A stretch of DNA of 64,000 nucleotides from Scilla litardierei (GCA_030789695.1 CM061142.1:356847486-356911485); one strand, 5' to 3'; counted from the stretch's first letter, positions 21,803-33,997 are shown. A program made the numbers and translations. Notes: generated by a model from the sequence alone, not told the origin.

Positions 21803-23620
21803 ATGAACACAAAGGAAGGAGCTTCTGTGACTCGGCTTCCGCTGCTCACTGGCACTAATTATACGTATTGGAAATCTCGGATGGACGCATTCATCAAATC
21901 GCTTGATGAGAAGGCATAGGTGGCCACTATTGATGGCTGGACTCCTCCTATTGTTGATGATAAGAAGGGAAATGAATCTCTCAAGCCAGCCCAAGACTGG
22001 AGTCTCGAGGAAGAATGTGCGGCACTGGGAAATTCGAAGGTTGTGAATGCAATTTTCACCGCTGTTGATGAAGAACAGTTCAAATTGATCTCTACTTGCG
22101 AAGTTGCGAAGGAAGCTTGGGACATCCTCCAAAACATACATGAAGGGACAAGCACTGTAAGAGCATCTAAACTTCAAATTCTGGCTTCTCAATTTGAAAA
22201 TCTTAGGATGAACGATGATGAATCTGTGTCTGAATTCAATGGAAGACTACGTGATATAGCTAATCAGGCTTTTCAATTGGGAAAGAAGTACTCTAAAAAA
22301 ATTAGTCGAGAAAACTCTGAGATCGCTATCTGAAAAGTTTTCAGCCAAAATTGCTTCTATCGAAGAAGCTAGGAATACATCTAATATGAGATTGGATGAA
22401 TTGATGGGGTCCCTTCAAACCTTTGAGATGAATTTGAAGCAAAATAAAAGGGATAAAGGAGTGGCTCTAAAGGTGGAAGCTACTGATGTTTTGCATGAAG
22501 GGAATGACACTGATCTTGAAGACGACATAGCACTGTTAACCAAAAACTTTAGTAAAATGATGAGGAAAATAGGAAGTAGGGGTCAGGACTTCAGAAATGT
22601 TAGCAAGGAAGCTCGTCCTAATATCTCTCCTGCAGGTAGAGGTAACAGCCGCCCTATACAGAAGTATGAATCTAAGAGTAGAGGCAAGGGAATTCAGTGC
22701 AGAGAGTATGAAGGATTTGGACATATACAAGCCGAATGTGCGAACACTATCAAGAAACAAAAAGGAAAATCGCTGGCAAGCTCTTGGAGTGATGAAGATT
22801 CCGAAGGGTGTACTGGAGACGATGATATTGTCAGCAATTATGTTGCTTTTATGGCCATTATGAATGGTCAGCATACTGATGACATCACTAGCAATGTTGG
22901 ACCTAGTGTGGGCACAACTCGCACTATGTTGGAGGATAAATGTAAGAATGTCAAGAAGAATGTTATAACATTTAGTGCAACATCGGATAGTGAATCTACT
23001 TCTGATATGGGTGAGGATGAGGAAGTTGACGAAGTTGATATTCGATCAACATATCAAATCATGTTTGCAAATTGGATGAAGATCTGTGAGATAAACAAGT
23101 CCTTGAAGAAAGAAAATACTAGACTAAAAGGTGAAAGGGAAGAGGCTATAACTCAACTAGGAGAGATCAAGCTAGATTTCAGAAATCTAGAAGGACAACT
23201 CAGGAGAACACTGCTTAGAGCCGAGAAGGGAGAGAGTGTTCTTAACAAATGGAACTCTGGTAAGACTAAGCTTGATGACATTCTAAGAATGGGGAAAGTA
23301 TCCGGAGTCGTACGTGCATAGGGTTCAATAGAGGAGGTAATCTTCAGTTAAGCAAGGAAGTACATGGTCGAACTGTCAAGAGTCAGAACAACAACAAGCA
23401 CTTCAAGCAAGGGAGTCAAAAGGATGAACACAAAAAGAGTATTACACTCAGGCACTTGGTGTGTAATTACTGTCAATGCAAAGGTCACACTGAGAATAGG
23501 TGTTTCGGTCGTATGAGACATCAACGTGAAGGAAGAAACACAGAACATCCAGAGAAAAGGCTCGTAAAGAAATGGGTAAGGAAGTCAAGTATTCACAGTC
23601 TAGTTGCCTACACCTCCATG
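21803..23620 (+). pseudogene. gag: Degenerate gag of RT3, two zinc-knuckle sites
   Basis: The start at 21803 leads into a PLLTGTNYTYWKSRM motif typical of SIRE Gag. TAG at 21917 replaces what is by context a tryptophan codon. The UBN2-type domain follows; a frameshift near 22300 and another near 23320 are needed to continue. A first zinc knuckle (near 22700, QCREYEGFGHIQAEC) has lost its second cysteine to tyrosine. A second, intact one (CNYCQCKGHTENRC) lies near 23462-23503 just before the protease. Two spaced knuckles are usual in SIRE Gag. A coiled-coil-like region lies between them. Confidence 0.85.
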
Positions 23621-26600
23621 GTTGCCTTCTCGGAAAATACGTGGTATTTCGACAGCGGCAGTTCCCGACATATGACTGAAAATCGAGGTCTTCTTTCAGA
23701 GTACACTACAAGCAATAAAGGACATGTTACTTTTGGTGATGGCCAGAGAAGCAAAGTCATAGGGAAGGGAGAGCTTAAGATGACTGGATCTGTTACTCTG
23801 AAGGATGTCATGCATGTTCAAGACTTAAAGGCTAACCTGATTAGTATAAGTCAATTATGTGATCAAGGGTTGTTTGTTCAGTTCACTAAGGACGAGTGTG
23901 TTGTACTGAATGAAGCTGGGATTAACATTCTAACTGGGAAATGATCGGCTGACAACTGCTATCTTCTTCAGGAAACTAACAGCTGTCTCACTGCTAGTGT
24001 TGAAGTCTCCGAACAATGGCATCAAAAAATTGGTCACGTTAACTACAAAACTTTGATGGAAATTACCAGAGTCGGATCCGTTTGTGGGATACCTATCTTG
24101 TCCAAGAAAATAGAAAGGGTCTGCGGTCCCTGTCAGCTGGGAAAAAAGAAGAGAACTAGTCATAAACAACTTCAAACCATCACCACCTCTAAGAACATGG
24201 AGCTGATACACATGGATCTGATAGGACCCACAATGGAGGTCAGCATGGGAGGTAAGAAGTACATTTTTGTTTGTGTTGATGACTTCTCTCGTTTCACTTG
24301 GGTAGATTTTCTCAAAGAAAAGTCAGATGCTTTCAATGCCTTCAAGAAGCTCTGCACCTGCCTTCAGAAGGAGAGAGGAGATACTATTGGAAAAATTATC
24401 AGAATTCGCAGTGACCATGGTAAGGAGTTTGAAAATCACTTGTTTGCTGATTTCTATGCAGTAGAGGGAATACGACATGAGTTTTCTGCGCCTAAGACTC
24501 CTCAACAGAATGGAATTGTTGAGAGGAAGAATCGCACTCTACAGGAGATGGCTCGCGTAATGTTGAATGCCAAGAAAGTCAGTACTAAATGGTGGGCCGA
24601 AGCGATCACCACTGCTTGCTACACCATAAATAGAGTGTATTTGAGACCCAGTACAGAGAAAACTCCCCACGAGATCTGGAAAGGTAAAAACCCCAATGTT
24701 TCTTACTTTTATGTATTTGGTAGCAAGTGTTATATCTTGCAGGACCGAACTTCTAAGGGAAAGTTCGATGCTAAGAGTGATAAAGGGACATTTCTCGGAT
24801 ACTCTATTACGAGACGTGGTTTCATGGTTCTGAACCATCGCACTGATGTTTTGATGGAGTCAATCAATGTTGTTGTTGATGATTTCGAGCAGGGTGAAGT
24901 TGTTATTCATGTGGGGCCTGGTTCTCAAGGAGAGATTAATGAAGAGGATTAAAATGTTGAACAAAATGTTACAACATTTGATTCAACACAAGTAAGTACC
25001 GGTCAGAATGGTACTTCTCAGGGAACAGCATCCGTTGAGGAATCACAATCAGATGGAAATGAAGTTCATTCCTCGCGAGGGATTACAAAATTTATTCGAA
25101 ATCATCCACCTGAACTTGTCATTGGGAATGTTGAAGTTGGTCTTCACACTAGAGGCACTAGTCAGGTATATTATCATGATCTTGATGGATATATTTGTTT
25201 TTTTATCCAGTATTGAACCCAAGAATGTTAAAGAAGCTTTACTTGATGACTGTTGGGTGATGGCTATGCAAGAGGAGCTGAATCAATTTCAGCGTAATGA
25301 CGTCTGGAGTCTTGTTGAGAGACCAAAAGGGATGAATGTCATTGGAACTAAGTGGATTTTCAAGAATAAAACAGATGAAAAAGGGAATGTCACGCGAAAC
25401 AAAGCTCGTCTGGTAGCTCAGGGATACATGCAGATCGAGGGAATTGACTTTGATGAGACCTTTGCTCCGGTGGCCTATTTGGAATCAATTAGATTACTTC
25501 TCGTCGTGGCATGTAGTTTCAATTTCAAGCTTCATCAGATGGACGTGAAAAGTGCCTTTCTGAATGGGACTTTAAATGAGGAGGTATATGTTGAACAGCC
25601 AAAGGGGTTTGAAGACCCATTCTTGCCTAGCCATGTCTATCGGTTGAAGAAAGCTCTTTATGGACTCAAGCAAGCTCCTAGAGCTTGGTATAAGAGACTG
25701 CCCAAATACCTTCTTAAAAAGGGTTATGAGCGAGGGGGGAGCAGACAAGACATTGTTTGTGCAGAGAACCAGATCAGCAATCATAGTTGCACAGATTTAT
25801 GTTGACGACATAGTTTTTGGATCTACTTCACCGCAACTGGTTCGTGAATTTATCGATCTTATGCAAAAAGAGTTTGAAATGAGTATGGTCGGTGAGTTAA
25901 ATATGTTTCTTGGTCTTTACGTTAAACAATCTAGCGATGGGTTGTTTATATCTCAGAGTAAGTACGCTAAGAATCTTGTTAAAAGGTTCGGTCTTAAGAA
26001 AGCCCGTCAAGTTCGCACTCCTATGGCTACTACTGAAAAGCTCTCGAAGAATGATGGTGGAAAACAAGTTTAGGTTACTCTTTACAGAAGCATGATAGGA
26101 AGCCTATTGTATTTGACAGCGAGTAGACCTGACATCAGTTTCAGTGTTGGGGTGTGTGCCCGTTATCAAGCCTGTACTAAGGAATCTCATATCACGGCTG
26201 TGAAACATATAATCAGGTATATAAGTGGAACATCTGACTATGGCATCTGGTACTCCAAAGATACCAACACTCCTTTATCAGGGTATAGTGATGCTGATTG
26301 GGTAGGTAATGCTGATGATAGAAAGAGTACCACAGGAGGGTGTTTTTCCGTCGGAAACAACTTTGTCTCCTGGTATAGTAAAAAGCAGAATTCGATTTCG
26401 TTGTTAACAGCTGAGGCAGAATATATTGCTGCAGGGAGCTGTTGTACTCAACTACTGTGGATGAAACAAATGCTGACTGATTATGGTGTTGATCAAGATG
26501 TCTTGACCATCATGTGCGATAACCAGAGTGCTATAAACATTTTCAAGAATCCTATTCAACATTCAAGGACCAAACATATCGACATTCGACATCATTTCAT

Positions 26601-26739
26601 CAGAGAGCTGGTAGAAAAGAAGGTGCTCGTCATGGAATATATAGATACTATCAGTCAGTTGGCTGAAATTTTTACAAAACCCTTGGATTCAAGTAGATTT
26701 GAGGAGTTACGACAAGCTCTTGGGCTGTGTCGTATCTAA
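23621..26739 (+). pseudogene. pol: Degenerate pol of RT3 (protease-integrase-RT-RNase H)
   Basis: The protease motif WYFDSGSSRHMT is near 23641. TGA at 23942 interrupts the frame before the integrase. The integrase core has D in IHMDLIGP, D in RSDHGKEFE and E in VERKNRT (24053-24952). TAA at 24950 and a frameshift follow in the linker. RT is open from about 25190 and shifts frame in a G run near 25735. It resumes with YVDDIVFG near 25799-25822, then meets TAG at 26071. RNase H (26092-26739) retains SDADWVG, TAEAEYIA and DNQSAI and ends after the FTKPLD motif. It is copia type by domain order. Unlike RT2, gag and pol here share one frame with no intron-like segment. Confidence 0.9.
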
Positions 26740-26828
26740 TGTTGGTCTTATTGTTGCACATAATATTGGACACAATGTTGTACATTATGTAGCAACTCTG
26801 AAAGGGGTCTTGGCGCTTTTTATAAATA
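26740..26828 (+). promoter_or_regulatory. Possible internal promoter of RT3 ORF3
   Basis: Between the pol stop and ORF3 lie ATTGTTGCACATAATATTGG and ACAATGTTGTACATTATG, which resemble the AATGTTSAACATT words of the RT3 U3. They are followed by TATAAATA at 26821-26828, 170 bp before the ORF3 start. The words are less regular than in the other families. Confidence 0.4.
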
Positions 26829-26997
26829 TTGTCTGGTAGTCTATTTTCTTCCCTCGGCATTTATATCTCTACTTTGGTTATCTCGGTGCTTATCATTTCT
26901 TTTGATCATTTCAAGAAAAGGAAGGGCTGCTCTGTGAAAGCTAGGGTTCTTGATTCTTGTTTCTTCGTCAAAGGTTTCTTGCCATTCTTGCAAAAAA

Positions 26998-29223
26998 ATG
27001 GGTCGTGCTCGAAATGACAAATCCTCCCCAAATCCTCGTCGCTCTGCCCGTTAAGCTGCATCGCCACAGCAGGTTCCTGTCAAATCTTCATCCTCTCGTT
27101 TCAAACGAAAAGGGTTTATTCCTCGCACTCCTAGGGCATCATCTGCTGGTATTTCATCTACTTCCTCATCTCCGTTGTCATCTGTTAACATGCAACCAGG
27201 GTCTTCCTTGAATTTGGCTATGGTACCTTTTTCCCCAATTATTGTTGACTCTTGCTCTCGGATTAAGCCTCAAATGTCATTCTCTGAAGAAGATGAACTG
27301 TTTCCTCGTCTGGTAACTGTGGAAGACTGGTTTTGGTATCTTCGCCGTACTGATCGCAAATTGAATGTTTCTTGGCTGGATTTATCTAAAACGTGTTTTG
27401 GTTCTGTCAATCTTAAAGACGTGGCTGGTAAATTGATTAGTGTGACAGTTCAGTTTGATGATCTGGTTGTGCTAAAGACTTGGAATCCTCCTGAGCCTTC
27501 TGTAAAAATTTCTGAGATTGTAGTGTTGGATGATTCTGACTCAGAGCCTCCCTTGACTGGAGTTGATGGTCTGGATATTGGTGAAGGAGCTGATGGTCCT
27601 ATAAGAGACATCGACAATGAAGGTGCTGATGATTTGGATATTGGTGAAGGATCATCTTTTCAAGCTGTTCCTGATACTGCACAAAATGCTGATTGTCATA
27701 GCGACATGAGTATTTCTGATACGTCTGATGCTGGGCTGTCGGCTCCTCAAGATGTTATTCATAATGCTCTTCACTCTATGGAAGAGAGTGATGTTAATTT
27801 AAGTTATAAAGGGGAGAAGTATGGGGTTGACATATAATTAGAAACAGATGCATCAAAAGTTGTTGATGATCCTATTCCAGAAATGATTTCCTCTGATCAG
27901 GTTGGTGTGAGTGTTCCTCCTGCTGGGCAGACCACTTCTTTGGGTGAAAATGTCGAACTCTCTCCTAATGTTGGAACTAATGTCAGATCTACTGAATGTG
28001 CTCAAGAAGAGGATCCCATGATGACTGCTGCTCCATGTATGGATCCTTTTGTGTCTCACCCTCGCAGAACTAGATCTGGGTCCCTCAAGAGCAAAGCTTG
28101 ATCCAGAACTTGCAGGATTTCCCCTTCTAAGATACTCAAGAAATCTGGTGGTTCAGGTTCTTTCTCCCCTTCTGCTAGGTCTGCAACTAGGGCTATATCC
28201 AACAAATTTTTTGATCTGTCTTGCCAGAATCGATGGGCTGTTTACTCTGAGCGGTCCATCTTTGGTGAAAATTCTATTGTTGTCTCATCTTTTAAACAGA
28301 CCCACTTCTTAGTCTTTCTCAAGGACATTGATCTCTTCCAAGTAGCAAGCTGCTTTAAGACTTTTTATCCTATACTGGTCCGAGAATTTTACTGAAACCT
28401 CTTCAAGTCCTCTGCGGATTCTACTTCAAAATGGGGCTTTAGGACTTTTATTCGGGGAAAGATTATTCCGTTCTCTCCTGCTATCATCAACAAACTACTT
28501 AAGTGGTCGTGCAATCAAAACCTCCCTTCTTATGGTGCTTCTGTTAGTGATGACTATGATTTATTCATCCAGACTGTCACTGGTGGGCAATTTACGTATT
28601 GGCCAAAGACGTTTTCCTTCCCTTCGTCTGCGTTGACTGCAAAGTTCTTTTTGCTCTATCACATTGCCACACGTAATTGGTTGCCAACGTCCAACATGTC
28701 GATTGTTACCAAGGCTATGTGCAAACTGTTGTGTGCTACCGGGACTAAGAAATCCTTCATTTTGGGTCGACTTATTTTTGATTCCATCCTTTCACTATCA
28801 GAGTCGTATGCACCCAATACTACACTGCCTCATGCTTCCCTCATTTCCATGATACTTTTTTCACAAGGGGTTGTTCCAGATTCTTCTGAGCTTCCAGTGT
28901 CTTGTGACTTGATCAGCTTCACAACCAAGTCCGTAGCCAGTAAAATTGATGATTTATCTGTTCTTCCTTCTGCGTCCTCTGTGCCTTCCTCATCTACTTC
29001 TCCTAAATCTGCCTCGAAATCTGCTAGCAAAAGGACTTCTTCATCAAAAGCTTCTGTGAAATATTTTCTGGATGACATATTGGTGCTTAATAGGGCTGTC
29101 AAAACTGTCGATGATCAGCTGGATATACTTGAAAGTCAGAGAGTTCTTCTTCATGCTCAGAGGGTTTTTCTCCAGGAAAGGATTGTTCAGCTCCAAGCTA
29201 AAGTGTCTTCTGACCAGGTATAA
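26998..29223 (+). pseudogene. RT3 third ORF (PF20167-like), four nonsense codons
   Basis: A single frame of 742 codons runs from ATG 26998 to the stop at 29223, interrupted only by TAA 27052, TAA 27835, TGA 28099 and TGA 28393. The N-terminus is serine- and basic-rich. The middle is acidic. From about 28230 a globular domain carries LVREFY-NL, FIRGKIIPFSPAIINKLL and ATRNWLPTSNMS, which are the kind of motifs seen in the plant transposon protein family PF20167. The C-terminus is serine- and lysine-rich followed by a coiled-coil-like helix (VDDQLDILESQRVLLHAQR). No membrane segment is evident. Its place after pol matches the extra ORF of SIRE elements and of RT2, but the sequence is strongly diverged from RT2 ORF3. 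Confidence 0.75.
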
Positions 29224-29523
29224 CCTTTGGCTTTTGGTGTCCCAAAGGGGGAGATAATGTTGTTGCAGTTATATGTTGATTGGTGTTTCTATTGTCTCAT
29301 CTGGTGATATGTTGTGATATGATCTGAAACTTCTTGAACATCTTGGGGGGAGTAATTTTTTGTTGTTTGATCTTCCTGTTGAAGTACAATGGTATCTCTG
29401 ATGTTCTTTTTATTGACTGGTACGTCTTCTTCTCGGGACTTGTCTCTTCAGTCTGTTTTTTGCATTTGATGTTGTCAGATCTTTTTCGGTTTGATTGTGC
29501 CACTAAAAGCCAATGGGGGAGAT
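29224..29523 (+). other. RT3 3' non-coding region with polypurine tracts
   Basis: GGGGGAG tracts occur near 29247 and 29344, and CAATGGGGGAGAT at 29511-29523 abuts the 3' LTR. No gene is seen. Confidence 0.65.
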
Positions 29524-29553
29524 TATTAAGTCTATTATTTGTCATTTGTGGTA
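29524..29553 (+). repeat. Start of RT3 3' LTR (truncated by gap)
   Basis: Thirty bases match 8204-8233 almost exactly; the terminal TG reads TA here. The N run follows at once. Confidence 0.75.
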
Positions 29554-30053
29554 NNNNNNNNNNNNNNNNNNNNNNNNNNNNNNNNNNNNNNNNNNNNNNN
29601 NNNNNNNNNNNNNNNNNNNNNNNNNNNNNNNNNNNNNNNNNNNNNNNNNNNNNNNNNNNNNNNNNNNNNNNNNNNNNNNNNNNNNNNNNNNNNNNNNNNN
29701 NNNNNNNNNNNNNNNNNNNNNNNNNNNNNNNNNNNNNNNNNNNNNNNNNNNNNNNNNNNNNNNNNNNNNNNNNNNNNNNNNNNNNNNNNNNNNNNNNNNN
29801 NNNNNNNNNNNNNNNNNNNNNNNNNNNNNNNNNNNNNNNNNNNNNNNNNNNNNNNNNNNNNNNNNNNNNNNNNNNNNNNNNNNNNNNNNNNNNNNNNNNN
29901 NNNNNNNNNNNNNNNNNNNNNNNNNNNNNNNNNNNNNNNNNNNNNNNNNNNNNNNNNNNNNNNNNNNNNNNNNNNNNNNNNNNNNNNNNNNNNNNNNNNN
30001 NNNNNNNNNNNNNNNNNNNNNNNNNNNNNNNNNNNNNNNNNNNNNNNNNNNNN
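29554..30053. other. Assembly gap, exactly 500 N
   Basis: A round 500-N run is a scaffold placeholder, not a measured distance. RT3 is cut on the left and RT5 on the right. Confidence 0.97.
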
Positions 30054-31281
30054 AAGAATATCCAACAAAAATCCCCTCATCGGATCTTGGATCGAATTTG
30101 TCCAGACTACCATGCGTGTTCTTAATAAAACATTTCGAACCAAAAACACGAAAATGTTTAACTTGAGGCAACCTACCAAACAACAATTCATAACAAGTTT
30201 GTTTAGTGCCGGGCCTCAAAAGTATTCTATTAAACACATAGCAAGCGGTGTGTACCGCTTCCGCCCAAAATTGATGGCCAAGTTGGCTATCATCAAGCAT
30301 AGTGCGAGCACACTCCACTAGCGTCCTATTCTTTCTCTCAACTACACCATTTTGAGGAGGTGCACGAGGGAAAGAGAAGGTGTGAGTAATACCAACTTCA
30401 TCACAAAATGTCTCAAAAGACTCATTCTCAAATTCACCTCCATGATCACTACGAATAGTGACAATGGTGGTTCCTAAGAGATTTTGTACTTTCTTAACAA
30501 AAATTGTGAAGTTTTCAAAAGCTTCATTTTTATTACATAATGAAAATACCCATGTAAATCTCGAATAGTCATCTACGATGACAAGTCCATATCTTGCATT
30601 TCCTAAGGAAGCAACTCTAGTTGGCCCAAATAAGTCTAGATGTAATAGCTCTAGTGGCCGTTTAGTAGAAATGCTTTTCTTAGGTTTAAATGAAGATTTA
30701 GGAAGCTTGCCACGTTGACAACAATCACAAAAACTTTTCTTTTCAAAAACAAGCTTCGGAAAACCTTTAATGGAATTTAATTTTGAAAGCTTATAAAGTG
30801 TTCCAAAGTTCACATGTCCAAAGCGTCGATGCCATAAGTGTTGTTCACTTGTGTTGGCAACGAGACATTGTTCATAAGACTTAGGAAGATCCAAAATATA
30901 AATATCTTTATGACGAGTGCCGGAAAATAATAAATTATCATTATCTTTTCTTAAAATATGACACAATCCTTTCGCAAAGCTAACTTTGTAACCTTTGTCA
31001 CAAAGTTGGCTTATTGAAATAAGATTATGATTTAAACCATTAACAAGATAAACATCACTAATTAAGGGTTTAGATGGGTTACCCACTTTACCAACACCTA
31101 TGATGGTTCCGCTCTCGTTGCCTCCAAATATGACGCGGTTTCCATTTGCTATGGGAACCACTCCGGAGAGCAAACTAGTGTTACCCGTCATGTGTTTTGA
31201 ACACCCGCTATCGAGTATCCAATTTTCCTTGGAGCTAAATTTAAATTTGTTGCTCCTTTTCTTTTTCTTTTCCTTGAGTAC
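30054..31281 (-). CDS. pol: RT5 Pol, N-terminal part (protease, integrase), truncated by gap
   Basis: Reading leftward, a lysine-rich start is followed by the protease motif WILDSGCSKHMTG near 31220, then the pre-integrase region (WHRRFGH ... CDCCQRGK). The integrase core follows with D in LHLDLFGP, D in RSDHGGEFE and E in VERKNRT. The frame is open throughout to the gap, where it ends just after a GIFVGYS motif. It lacks the frameshift present in RT2. It belongs to the same family as RT2, with high protein identity by eye. RT and RNase H must lie in or beyond the gap. The frame opens after TAG at the end of the intron-like segment 31282-31340. Confidence 0.9.
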
Positions 31282-31340
31282 CTAAAGATAGAGAATTACA
31301 TATCATGGTACCCAAGGTCATTGGGTCCAAAAGATTAGAC
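31282..31340 (-). other. Putative 59-nt intron at the gag-pol junction (RT5)
   Basis: It corresponds exactly to 12747-12805 of RT2: GTCTAATC at the donor, CTATCTTTAG at the acceptor, same length. Here the gag frame has a second stop (TAA after the internal ATG), so stop-codon readthrough cannot reach pol. Removal joins the AAG codon to GTA CTC AAG in the protease frame. Confidence 0.5.
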
Positions 31341-33587
31341 CTTTGGAAGCCAAGTCCAATTGGACTTAGACTTCCCCACATAATTTCTACTATGTACAAC
31401 ATCCGAAAAATACGCATTCATATACATTTGTTTTTCGTCCATGCTTGTGTCCTTTGGGCTCCAAATTGTGAAAATCTTGGGAGCCCTCATCCTATTGGGT
31501 GCATGCATTCGACGTTGATTTCTACGTGATGCATGTTGTGGATAGGCATAAGGAACATGATGGAATGGTGCACGATGAGAATTATTCATATGATGTTGTG
31601 GGTGAACATATGCATGTGTGGGAACACGTGCGTGAGGGTGTCTCACATTGTGTACACGTGCCCGAGAATGTGTTGCATAAAAATCATCATATGTGTGAGG
31701 CGGTGGAGTAGGACGTGTGTTCCTACGTGGCATGGTATTGGTGTACATATAAGCATGCCCCTTCTTTGGAGGTCCACCCAAAGTGGGTTTCTTTCTGAAA
31801 GAGGGTGTGAACGAGGTGGAAGCACTATTGGTAGATGAACTACCAATAGAGTGTTTGCTACCACTCGTAGAGTCACCGGAAGTTGGCCTAACAAAAGTAG
31901 TGGCCGATTTGGATGGACATCCCATCGTATACCCCAAACCAATGTGGTGATTGGCCGGAAGTAAGTCACTTAGGATTTTATCCAAATGGTCCTTACCCTT
32001 ATTGAATCTATTGATTCGGCCTAATGTGTTCTCATATTTCTCTTTGAGAGAACGCATAGAAGTATCCAAGTTGGATACTTGCGATGTGAGCACATAAACA
32101 CGAGATTTAAGATTCTCGTTCTCAATACTCAAAGTCGAGTTTTGAGAAGTTAAATCCGCTATCCTATGTTCTTCCGGATCATCAATGCTAACATGTTCAA
32201 GTTTAGATTTGAGATTATTAATCTCATTTCTCAACTCTTCAACAACGGTGTCGTTGTTGGTGATGATAGTCTTAGGCGAGGTTTGAATGCTAGCTAGGTC
32301 ATCTTTTACCTTAGTATATCTATTTACTAATTTAGTGTATTTTGACCATAATTGAGAGTTAGCATTCCTAAGATCATCCATAGTTACCTCATCGTTGCCT
32401 TCGTCATCACTATCATCGGAAGAGGAGGATCCTTGATCATGCTCCTCTCTTGCCATGAAGCACATGTGCGCTTGCTCCACTTGCTCATCGTCCGACTCTC
32501 CGCTTGAAGAATCCTCGGAGTCGGTGAATGTTGCTCCGACGAGTCCCTTCTTGTACCCCTTTTTGTACTTCTTGGACTTATCGAATTTTGGCGCCTTCCA
32601 CTTCTCCTTTTGTTTGTTGAGAGGACACTCCGCTTTCATGTGTCCTGGCTTATTGCACTTGAAACACAAAGGAGAGGAAGAGGCGTTAGAAGAACCAAAT
32701 TTAGCTTTGTTCTTATAGTTACCTTTTCGGAAGAAACGGTTGAACTTCTTGGCCATGAGTGCCATGGACTCCAAGTCCAACTCGTTTTCCGAGTCTTCAT
32801 CATCGGTTGATGTGGATGTGGATGGAGCGGCCTTGAAAGCAATAGCCTTCTTCTTTGGCTCGTCTTGCTTTAGATAGGACTTCATCTTTTCCTGCAATTT
32901 GAGCTTGCTATCCTTGCGTACCTCGTATGACATTAAAGTACCCATTAGTTGAACTACGGTGTACTTATTCATGTCATTACCTTCCTCGATGGCGAAGGTA
33001 CGCTTTTCCCAAGAAGAAGGAAGTCCTTCGATAAGCTTCGAACACTTCTCCTTTTGGGTGTATGATTTGCCGAGAGCCTCTAACTCGTTTATGATGTCGA
33101 CGAAGCGAGCGTAATACTCCTTCATCTTCTCGCCCTGTTGCATATGAAACATTTCGTAATCTTTGTTCACAACTACGAGTTTAGAGTCTCTTACCCTACT
33201 CGTCCCTTCATGAAGAATGAGGAGGGAGTTCCAAATTTGATATGCACTCTTACATGTGCATATCTTATTGAAGTCCTCGGGCTCCAATGCGCATTGCAAG
33301 GCGTTCATTGCCTTGGCATTGCTTACCTCCGCGGCGACCTCCGCGGTTGTCCATTTCTCGAAGTCTTCTTCTTCGGGCTCGATGTATTCCTTCATTGTGG
33401 TCCTCCATAAGGATGCACTCCGGAGGAAGGTTTCCATCCGGCATTTCCAGTACCCGTAATTGGTACCGTTGAAGAATGGAGGCCTCGTAGAGGAATGTCC
33501 TTCCATCACCGAAGATGCTCCTTCACGGTTCCTGAAGGTGTCATAGTTGGAAGGTGGACGCACGGTCTTGTTGTCGTTGGCAGACAT
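31335..33587 (-). CDS. gag: RT5 Gag, intact frame (750 aa)
   Basis: The start at 33587 lies 13 bp from the primer site, as in RT2. Domains follow the RT2 order: RPPFFNGTNYGYWK motif, UBN2-type helical domain, zinc knuckle CFKCNKPGHMKAEC near 32630-32670, lysine-rich linker and acidic serine-rich region. A coiled coil, PANHHIGLGY and a histidine- and proline-rich tail ending WTWLPKV complete it. The frame has no internal stop, and at the position of the RT2 nonsense codon it reads CAA. This is the best evidence for the full length of Gag in this family. Its stop TAA overlaps the donor of the intron-like segment. Confidence 0.92.
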   Translation of the reverse strand: MSANDNKTVRPPSNYDTFRNREGASSVMEGHSSTRPPFFNGTNYGYWKCRMETFLRSASLWRTTMKEYIEPEEEDFEKWTTAEVAAEVSNAKAMNALQCALEPEDFNKICTCKSAYQIWNSLLILHEGTSRVRDSKLVVVNKDYEMFHMQQGEKMKEYYARFVDIINELEALGKSYTQKEKCSKLIEGLPSSWEKRTFAIEEGNDMNKYTVVQLMGTLMSYEVRKDSKLKLQEKMKSYLKQDEPKKKAIAFKAAPSTSTSTDDEDSENELDLESMALMAKKFNRFFRKGNYKNKAKFGSSNASSSPLCFKCNKPGHMKAECPLNKQKEKWKAPKFDKSKKYKKGYKKGLVGATFTDSEDSSSGESDDEQVEQAHMCFMAREEHDQGSSSSDDSDDEGNDEVTMDDLRNANSQLWSKYTKLVNRYTKVKDDLASIQTSPKTIITNNDTVVEELRNEINNLKSKLEHVSIDDPEEHRIADLTSQNSTLSIENENLKSRVYVLTSQVSNLDTSMRSLKEKYENTLGRINRFNKGKDHLDKILSDLLPANHHIGLGYTMGCPSKSATTFVRPTSGDSTSGSKHSIGSSSTNSASTSFTPSFRKKPTLGGPPKKGHAYMYTNTMPRRNTRPTPPPHTYDDFYATHSRARVHNVRHPHARVPTHAYVHPQHHMNNSHRAPFHHVPYAYPQHASRRNQRRMHAPNRMRAPKIFTIWSPKDTSMDEKQMYMNAYFSDVVHSRNYVGKSKSNWTWLPKV

Positions 33588-33599
33588 AGCTAAGTATCT

Positions 33600-33612
33600 G
33601 GCTCTGATACCA
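33600..33612 (-). other. Primer binding site (RT5)
   Basis: On the minus strand this reads TGGTATCAGAGCC, two bases from the LTR end at 33615. Confidence 0.92.
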
Positions 33613-33791
33613 AATGTAATGCCCTACAGGCTACTGCACAAGTACTAGAGGGGGGGTGAATAGTACTTTAAAAATAACAAGGAGTATAATTCCTAATTAT
33701 AATGCAAACAACTACCAAATCAATTTGCGGAAGCTTAAATTGAATGACAACAACAAAATTAACAATGCTAACAAGAGATGTTACTGGGTTC

Positions 33792-33997
33792 AGATCCACC
33801 CAAGTCTCCCCGATTTGTTCCCGGTGATCCTACGTCCCAACCACCCGGATCCCCTCCGGATACTTGAGTTAGAAACCCTAACTCAAGATTTCCACTATGA
33901 AATACTTGTGAAAATCCTCCATAAGTCAAATCATACAAAATGTAATTTGTGACTCCCACAACCCGGGATCACAACCACACTCTCACAACCGAGAGTG
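33792..33997 (-). other. Leader hairpins of RT5
   Basis: These are equivalent to 10111-10316 of RT2. The first stem is longer here (CACTCTC/GAGAGTG around GGTTGT), and the 10-bp CTTGAGTTAG stem is kept while its loop has changed. That is what a selected RNA stem would show. Confidence 0.6.

Larger units (their letters stand above)
8204..29553 (+). mobile_element. RT3: SIRE-like copia element, split by RT2, truncated by gap
   Basis: The 5' LTR is 8204-8618 plus 21196-21726, interrupted by RT2. The primer site (21729-21740), gag, pol and a third ORF (26998-29223) follow. A polypurine tract precedes the 3' LTR start at 29524, where the sequence TTAAGTCTATTATTTGTC matches the 5' LTR start at 8206. 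The gap begins 30 bp into the 3' LTR. Many nonsense codons show the copy is dead and older than RT2. Confidence 0.85.

Noticed and set aside
29334..30321. ORFs that run through the 500-N gap
   Set aside because: They are artefacts of translating N as coding sequence.
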